From assembly GCA_030544215.1 (NCBI GenBank), contig JARZZO010000001.1, positions 40,637,670 to 40,701,669 on the forward strand: a stretch of 64,000 nt of DNA, written 5' to 3'. The DNA comes from Zantedeschia hybrid cultivar (taxonomy: Eukaryota > Streptophyta > Magnoliopsida > Alismatales > Araceae). A program made the translations under genes and the position numbers. Each line of letters opens with the position of its first letter. Position 1 is the stretch's first letter. A model generated the notes under the pieces. That model was given only the letters and a program-made list of their open reading frames with translations. It ran no database searches and was not told the origin of the DNA. This document shows, one piece after another, positions 50,601 through 59,600 of the stretch.

Positions 50601-53600
50601 TTCTTCTTCTTGGTGGAAGATGGAGTGAGATGGGAGGGGATGGGGTGATATTTATAGGCCATTAGTAAGATGTGCTTTCAGCTTCATTTAAGCTTAAGAT
50701 GAAGCCTTTGATCTTATCCACAGGGTAAGTTGTACCCATTCCTCTTCTTAGCTTAAGTTGTTTCTCTTGATCCTATCCACAGGGTAAGTTGTACACCTCA
50801 TGCCATGTAACTAATATGTACCGACAACCTTTACCATAATTTTTATCCTTGACCACTAGCTTCAACCAATAACTTTAACCTTTAAAAATAGTATTTACCT
50901 GAATCCTTATCCTTTACCAATAACCTTTTACTTATTGTACTTCAACCCTATATTTTATAATTATATATATTTGTTTAATTTATAATTATGCCATTTTTAT
51001 AATTATGCATATTTTTGTAAAACTTATTAACAACTTAATTGCACCAACATTTACTAAAATTCCAAGTAAACTTTTCCTTTTGTATGTTGCTAGAAATATA
51101 AGAATTCCTTTAATATATCACCCTTCTTACTTTATATAATTGTGTAAATATCTTTATGTTTTATTGGATCGTCACATGTACATAGCCCATCATTTGTTCA
51201 GATGGTTGGATGTATTCAGAGACAACCACATGTTCCACCTTCTATTCAGATTGTATTAGATTTTGTGGAGAGGATGAGGGGTCTTTTGTTTCTTCTGATG
51301 AGGATGATTGAGTTTCATCACTTATATGTCATGTATATTATTACCTTTGAGAAACTTATGAGTTTTCAATGTGTTGTAATACTCATCCGACTACTTTGGT
51401 TTGAAAATTTATATTTGATGCTTATATGAAATTTGCATGTCTATTTTTTTTGCAAATTGATGTTTTTCTTGTATTAAATTCTTCTTAATTAGTATGTTAG
51501 AGTATAATTTTTTTAAAGTTAAATGCATAAAATTGATATTTTCCTATTAAATATGGGTAATAATCATTGACGATAACAAGGAACATCAAGTAGAATGGTT
51601 AAAAGTGCCTATTTATTTCAATAAATTAGACATTTCTTTAAAAAAAAAGGGACTTGATCTGGCCTGAACCGGCTCAACTCGTGCGAGACGGCCCGAGTCG
51701 GTCCGATCCGGATCAGATCCAACTTGTATTTGGCCGGATCCGATCCGGTCTGGATCTATGAGTCGGCAAACCTTGATCTGGTTCATTCTCGCCTCAGCCC
51801 TAGATATAGTGGTTGTTCTACAATGTGGCAGCTCCACACTGTAGTGGTTCTATACTTTCACCTTATGCATAGTCCTTTCCTATGGGTATCTATTTCCTCT
51901 AGGTAGCTTCTCCTATCGTTCTTGTGCCTAGGTCATTATTGGTCCACTGGCTTTTGCATAGTTCATTTATGAACCAGTCCATATTGTACTACACAGATGT
52001 TGCTTTGATATCATTATGTAACGACCTAATCTAATCGTTGTAAGGTATTGTCTACTTTGAGTCAAGTCTACATCGTTTTGTCTATAAAGTTATAGATACA
52101 TGTCCTTTATATATGGTCCTATAACTTTTTCCTTTTTCTGATATAGGACTAGTCCGATTCATTCTGGCCCCAGTCCTTTGACATAGTAGACGCTTCACAC
52201 CTCGGAGGCTACATGGCTCCATACCGCTTCACTTTGCAAGTAGTCCTTTCCTCCAGGTAGCCTTCTCCTCTTGCTTGGCTTGCGAGATGAGCCAGGCAAG
52301 AGGAGAGGGTGTAGAGCCACCATAATGTAGAGCTACCAGTGTGTTTGGAGACTAGAGTAGGAATGCACCAGATTAGTCCTATATCGAAAAATAGGAAAAG
52401 TTATTGGGCTCAAGGTTCACCGTATCATTGATCTGTATCGAATCGTATGTTCCTAAATATCATACGATACTGATCTGACTCAGGCCTACTTAGTCTGACT
52501 TACACGAGTTACACAAGTCAGTCCGGTTCAAGCTTATTTTCGGCTTCTTTCCATTTTTTTTTTTTTAATTTTAGAAATAATTATGACATAAATAAACTTT
52601 TAACTCTAGTGGTTTAATAATAATAATGATTTTAAGTCAAATTTTGGAGTAATCTATCATATTAATCAATATAAAAGTGTAAATTACCTCTTTAATTGGA
52701 GAAAAAAGTCTAATTATCTATTAATTTGAGAAAAAAAGTCCAATTACTTATCAATTACAAAAAAGTCTAGTTAATAAGATACAAGTCGCACTAAAAGTCA
52801 TCAAGTGGGTTTGAGCCTGATCATAGAGACCCGTGCTAGATCATAGTGTATCGCACGAGTTGGCACGAGTCACATTGAGTCAGCATAAATCGGTCTGAGT
52901 CGCGTTGAGTCAATTCGAGTTGGATGCAACTCAGCAAGTCAAAATATCCCAACAACTCAAACTCATCCAAATGCGAGTCAACTCGTACGAGTCGGCCCAG
53001 TGCAGTGCAATGCAGTAAACTATGACTAGCTATATATGTAAGGCATGAATCCATAATATAGAGCAAAGGAGCAATTGAGCGAAAGCCTTCCTACTTCTCA
53101 TGACAAATGGTGGAGGATCATCGATGATAGATGGGAGTCGACTCTTCATCATGATCTCCATGCTGCTGGTTAATTCTTCATCTATTCAAGTTGATTTTAT
53201 GTTATTAATTTTAATCACATTTAATTTTATAACTAATTAATACTCAATTTATATGCATGATATTTTTTCAACTCAAGGTATCAGTATAGTGAGAGCGTGC
53301 ATAATGACGGAGGTCCTTCGAGGTACAACTAACGTGATTACTAGAATATCAAGGAATACGAATGAAAGGATAGACGCCTTAGCAGAGGTAACATACAAAG
53401 TAAGAGTTTATCAAAATGCAGGCGTCTATCATTAACTTATGTCATTTATATTTATTTTGTAGATGGAGAGATTTAAAATGATGATTGACATTTATGGAGA
53501 TGATGACATCATGGCTGCAGTAATGAGGACAACTCCAGGTGAATTACATAATAAATAGTCAAATACTCAATTTAATGATACTACCAGTCTACATATGATT

Positions 53601-56600
53601 ATTAATATCGTCGTCTTCTTATTTTTTTCAACAGCTGAATGGTGGATCCAGATTAATTACAGACAAGTTGCCACAAACCCTTTGGCGTATGTTGCAGTGC
53701 GAGTACTTAGTCAAACCACTTCTTCCAGTCAGTGTGAAAGAAACTGGAGTACATTCAGTCTCATTCATACGAAGGTTCGTAACAGATTGGGAGTTTCTAG
53801 GCTGGAGAAGTTAGTGTACTGTCACTACAACATGCGCCTAAAAATCAGGCAGATTTAGGAAAGACAGAGGCTTGAAAGATAGAAATTCATGGAGTTTGCT
53901 GGCAGATCAGTTGATCAGCCTGTACATCAGATTGATATTGATGAACTGTTAGATGAAGAACACTTACTGCATTCTTGGGTGGAGAGCAAAGCAGCCAGAG
54001 ATGTACATGTTGAGTTTGATCATCAGGATCGGAGTTGGGCAGGAGGTGAATTAGATGCAGTAGTTGCTCGATATCCTAAATTTTAGACAACACAAGAAGG
54101 AGGTGCACTTGTTCTTTAGAGGCGCCGAAAGTCAGCCACACTAGAAGACACTGCTAGAACTTCTGCCTTTCAGCCAGCACTCAAGAGATCAGCTACTCAG
54201 GTAGATTCACAAAGAAGAAAGGAGAAAGAGCCAGCGAGACCTTTACTGCAGTCATCTAGCAGCAAAAAGAGAAAACAATTAAGAGGAAAGTCTAAACAAC
54301 GAGTGGACCCATCGGAAGAAGAAGAAGGGAGAGTTCAACAGACTGGAGAGACACTTGAGGACACCTCATATTTACCACCTCACTTGGCCAGCATGTACGA
54401 GGCAGAAAGACAAACTTACAGGCATAGAAGAAGGCGGTTGAGGAAAACAAGTCAAGTGCGGAATGATGACTCTACTGAGGATGATGATGATGATGATGAT
54501 GGAGATGGTGGTGATGGCACTGTTGCTGCTGGACTATCAGGAGGTTCTGCACTTGGGAGTAGTTACACAAGATACGAAGATTACTCCGCACCTCCGAGTC
54601 ATTCTGAAGGAACTTAAGGCCAAAGACAAGGACAACAAAGGGGATTTGAAGGCCAACAGAGACAGGCAGGATGTGATTGGCCCCCATGGGAAGATGCACC
54701 TTCTTATCCGCCCATTTTTTACCTCCCTACACTGTCGTATTCAAACATCAGCAGCACTACTGAAGGGTACTCTGGACCTCCACCTATACAGTATGACATT
54801 TTTATCCCTCCAACACAATCAGGAGAAAGTTCAAGCCAACAATCTTACACACCTAGAGGTATTCAAAGAGGATTCGAAGACCTCGCTAGTTCCTTGTTTG
54901 GCTATAGATATGCACCATACATGTTGGCAGATTATGGCCTGCCAGCTCAAACTTATGAGTCGGATAATGAAAGTTCACAAATATGATCTTTCTAAGGTAT
55001 TTTTCAACAATAATGTCTTTTTTAATTAGTGCACAACAAAAATTATTAGTTAGTTCGTTGTCTTTAATATTTATTTTTTATGGATGTACATGAATTGCAT
55101 TCATTCTTATTGTACATCAATTGAATAATATGTATGTAATTTTTTCTGATTTTTCCTGATTTTTTCTATTTTTTTTTTTTTTAATCCGGCCGAGTCGGAC
55201 CGGCCGGACTTCGTCTGGATCGGCCGACCCGGCCGATCCAGATCGGGTTGGGATCGCCGGGTCCCAATTCCGAGTCCCAACTCGGCCCGGAATTCCTTGG
55301 TCACCGCTGGCCATCTGAGCATTGATAAATCCTTGGTCCCAAGCCTCACTCATTGATAAATCCCGTGATCATCTGAGCATGTTGTACTACCTCAGCAACA
55401 AAAGGATCTTTACCTATGTCTTCCATCATCAAGTCAATAGAATGTGCTGCACAAGGCACCCAGTACAAATGGTGCCTCTTCTGCATCAACAATTTACCGG
55501 CTGCTTTGTAGCTTGCTTCGTTGTCAGTAACTATCTGCACAACATTTTCTTCACCAATTTCTTCTACCACGTCATCCATTAGCCTGTACAAATAATCAAC
55601 GTTCTTTATTCTGTTTGAGGCATCCACATACTTCAAAAAAACAGTGCCCTCGCTGCAATACACAAGGAAATCAATCATGGATCTTCATGTGGTCCCTGTC
55701 CAACCATCAGACATGATGGTACAACTACGCTCCCTCCGCACATTTTTGAAGTTGTCAACCCATACCTTCAAGTCATTATACTCTTCTTCGAGCCCAACAT
55801 CATAAATGTAGCGAGGTGTGGGGGCCTTTACACCAGGTCCAGCATTTGCAATTGCATCCACCATCGTATGAAAATATGGACTAAATGTTGTATGTGCTGG
55901 CACACCTGGATGTAAAAACCATTTCACAATTCATTTCAAGGCATTTTTTGCTGATACCTTGACTCCTTTTAATGCTTGCTTGATTCCAGGCTATCTGGCA
56001 GACCTTGATCTGTACCAAAATTGGTCCATAGGACCGCGTGCCACATCTGATGTCTGTCCACAACTCAATATAGAGCTAGCAGTCCTGCGACCAGAAGAAC
56101 CCCTAGGAACGAATTTCCCAGGCTGAGAAGCAGTAGGCACTGATCCACCTGATGATCCTATGCCTCTTCGCCGGTCCTCATCTTCTCTATTTGTCCACAA
56201 ACTGGCACGAACAGCTCTGGTGTATTATTATGTCCGAGCATGTGGCACGCATGTTGAGGCGTCGTTAAGGGTGTTGCTACTGACTGGGGACTAGATCCTG
56301 GCACGATACGACATCCCCATGTCATAGAGTCGAACTAGTCAGCCTAAAGAAGCACAGATGCATGTGGCATGTCTATCAAGGCGACACACCTGTGCACCTA
56401 TCACCCTTGACTTGATTGTCCCTTTTGGGGTGGGTGGTGAGATACAGTGGCACATGTGAGAGCACAGTTCAATTTGTTTTAATTTGCTGTCAGGATCATA
56501 GGTAGTTGACACGTGTTTCAAGGCACTATTAAGGGTGGGCACCATCAAGGGAGGTTGCCCCAAATCTTTGTCATGTAAGTGATTGGCCAAATCGATGAAT

Positions 56601-59600
56601 GTGTCACCCACCTTATTCTAAATTAATCTTTATTCAGTTTGATTATGTTGTCTTGCGGGATAATCACCTGGCACAACTTTCGAGGTGCATTGCATGAGAT
56701 GTCGTCGTCAATCAGGTGGTCATTCCTCAATGCTCATTGTTGTCGCGCGGAGCATGTGTGTCTGTCAATTGAGATTAGCGTCATGCACGTTTGGTGGAAC
56801 ATTAGTTAACTGTGCTGTTTGAACCTACGGCTTGTCATTGTCATGTGTATGCAATATCGGGCAGAAGGCTTTTGATGCATGGTGCTCCTGCTTCGCCCTC
56901 ATGCTTAGAGGCAGGCCAAGAAGGTATCCCTGGCGGCTCGCCGTTGTTGTGTTATTGTGATGACAGGCTGAAGGGGGGTCTTTAAAATGGTGTATGCAGC
57001 AAGTATTTCATAAACATGACTATGTTGCAGAAACTTGCGACGCCACCTGATGTTGCGCGTGGAAGCTTGCGATGCCACTTAATGGTGCCCTGTGGAAGCT
57101 TGCGATGCCACTTACTCGTGCATGAAGCTTGCGATGCCATCTAAGGGGTGCATTGTTGCATCACGTGAACTTGCAATGCTGCCAAATTCCACCCACCTAG
57201 GAAGAGTGCAGATTTCTTCTTTTCTTCTTGTTTTTCACTTGTTACTGTGGTCAAATTCTTATAGAGGAGGCCAAGGGTGAAGCCAATAATATTGTGATTG
57301 GACACGAATTAGAATGCGCCACTTGGCACCACGTGATTGGCCGACAAAGAGGGGCTTGATGAGGTGGCGAGTCCCCATTGGCTGAATTGTTTGCTATCCG
57401 CGATTGGTCCATGTGTCGATGACATAGTGATGACTTGACGCAATTTGATTGGATCATACATTGATGAATTAGGATACACTACTTGGCACATTGGTCCATG
57501 GAGAGGTGCTTGATGAGGTGGTGACTTCTCATTCGCTGGATTATTGGCTATTGGTGATTGGTCCACGTGTCGATGATATGGCAATGACGGGACAATCATG
57601 GGGCTCCTCATGTCTCCATCTGGTTGGGCCATTTATACAATTGTGGGCCCCACTTTTTCACTTTTTTCCTCTTTTTTACTGCAGAAAACTGACGGAGCAG
57701 GCAGTGGTGCGTTGCAGGAAGCCACAATGCCATGGAAGAGGAGGCTGGACTGTGTCGCTGGAAGCTGTAACGCTGCAAAGGAGGGGCAGCAGCTCCTCTG
57801 GGGTCTGCCACTAACTATGGCCGGCATAACCTCCTCTTGGGGGGGGTCTGCTGCCCATAGTGGGTGGCAGCCTCTTGAAAGCTGCCGCTCACTATGGGCA
57901 GCAGCCCTCCAATGGGCTCTTGCCCATGGGCAGCAAAAAGGGGCCATGGGGGGTAAAAGTTTTTTATTCTTTTCTACTAAAACCTGAGTTTTGTGTGTTT
58001 TTTCTATTTTCAGGGACCTTTTCCTGATTTTCTGAGAAACTTGGGCAAAAGACCCCTCAGACCTTCTTCTTTTATAAGCTTAAGGGTGTTTGGTCTTTTT
58101 CTAATTCCTATGAATTTTTCCCCTCACCGCCATTGAATATGACTTTACAATCCAATAACAACAAGAGGAATGCAAAATTATATCTGCACATATAGGATTA
58201 TTGCTTTCTCAAACGTTGATGCTATCTTAGTGTCTCGGAAAGCCTCTATTGCCATTCTCTATCATCATCTACATCTCCTCCTCTATTGCCATTCTCATCT
58301 CCTCGTCTCCTCTTCTTTTCCTCCTTGATTCTATCTTTCTGATTACTCTTCCATTGTCCTCCTCTTACTCTTGATCTTGGTAGAATTTCATCTCGGGACC
58401 CTTGGAGAGAGAGAGAAATTCTCGAGGGATCCCGGAGATATAGGAATGCAAACCATGGGTCACAACCTGTTTGTGCAGTTTTGCATGTTTGTATAAACAA
58501 GGCTTCTTGCTTTTCAGCGATTTTTTTTTTCATATTTCCTTTCATTCTTTTTGTTGTGGTTGCCTCCTATGATAATAAATTTCTTATGCTATGTGTTCAA
58601 AGAAAGAACGGCTTATAATCATTTCGTAGAGTACTAACATCTTTCTCCATGCATGCCTCAATGAAATAGATGCCATATCTTCCTCTCCTCATAAAACCTG
58701 GATAAAAAGAGGCTAGGTCAGATCACAGCAACAGAGGCGAGGGCAAATTAAACAAAAGGAGTAGTGGACCTTTCTTTCAAGTAGTTAATTCCCATGTATA
58801 CCTCTTCATTCAAATTATGATTTTCTTCAGCTATGTGATAAACTTAGAATATTGTTGGATGATTCCAGTTCATTTTAGTGGACCCACCTATTTTGCTGTC
58901 CAGTGGTCTTATCTGGGCACTGTTTGGCTTCCTTAGCAAAAGCAAGGAAGGCAAGATCGCCATGGATCAGATCAGATCGGCTGATCCGATCGATTTTTGA
59001 CCCTAATTGGTCCGATCCCAATCCCCTATCCAACGGCCTGGGGTGGGATCGGACAAGATTGGTTGGGATCGGCTGGGATCGGTTCAGGATCGGCCCGGAT
59101 CAGATTGGGATCGGATCAATTTTTTCTAAATAATTAAAAATAAATGGGGGGACCAGTACGGATCGGCTAGGGATCAGTCAAGATCAGATCAGATTGGCCG
59201 ATCCAATCAGCTTGGACCGGGCCGATCTGTTCCAGATCCCCGACTCTTCCTACCTTGAGCAATAGAGGTTACCTTTGTCTATCAAAACTTAGTGCTGTTT
59301 GAGATACTCTTTTGTGTTCTCTAAAATATCCAAGTATCAATACTTATTGGCTATATTTTTTTTGGATGAATGTTTTCATGTGTATGTTGAAGTTTGCATC
59401 ATGTGGCAGTTTTTTTGAACCTTTGCCAAGTCCACTGTTGTTACAATAGTGCGCCTACTAAGATGCATATCTATTTCTATTACCGGTGAAGATGATACTC
59501 ATTCCATGTAACCTCATCAGTAGTTGCAGCATGTTTTTGATTTTTCATTTCTCTTTCTTGCTCTGGGTTTGTGCAGTGCTCTATATTTATGGTTTTTCAA

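Larger units (their letters stand above)
33534..51775 (+). mobile_element. hAT-A: BED/DUF659 hAT transposon, interrupted
   Basis: The left end reads CATGGTTCGGTGTATCGG and the right end ...GTCGGCAAACCTTG (complement CAAGGTTTGCCGAC). The sequences outside the two ends join into one continuous copy of the TGTAACGA repeat, which supports these edges. Both ends carry GATCGG/CGAGTC-type motifs (33536-33720, 51655-51775). Coding remains are at 34802-39060 and about 51190-51330. The block from about 39.3 to 50.9 kb is a later insertion. The copy is defective. Confidence 0.65.

Noticed and set aside
52265..52305. A microRNA precursor.
   Set aside because: The hairpin is the centre of a larger inverted repeat in an LTR-like element. 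Nothing in the sequence alone supports a processed miRNA.
52371..52375. GATTA as the right target duplication of the TGTAACGA repeat (left GATAA at 33378).
   Set aside because: The position falls inside the foldback and the LTR end there is not independently fixed, so the near match may be chance.
57491..57987. Frames of about 104-129 codons as candidate genes.
   Set aside because: Frames overlap on both strands and are explained by low stop density in GC-rich repeat sequence; no domain seen.
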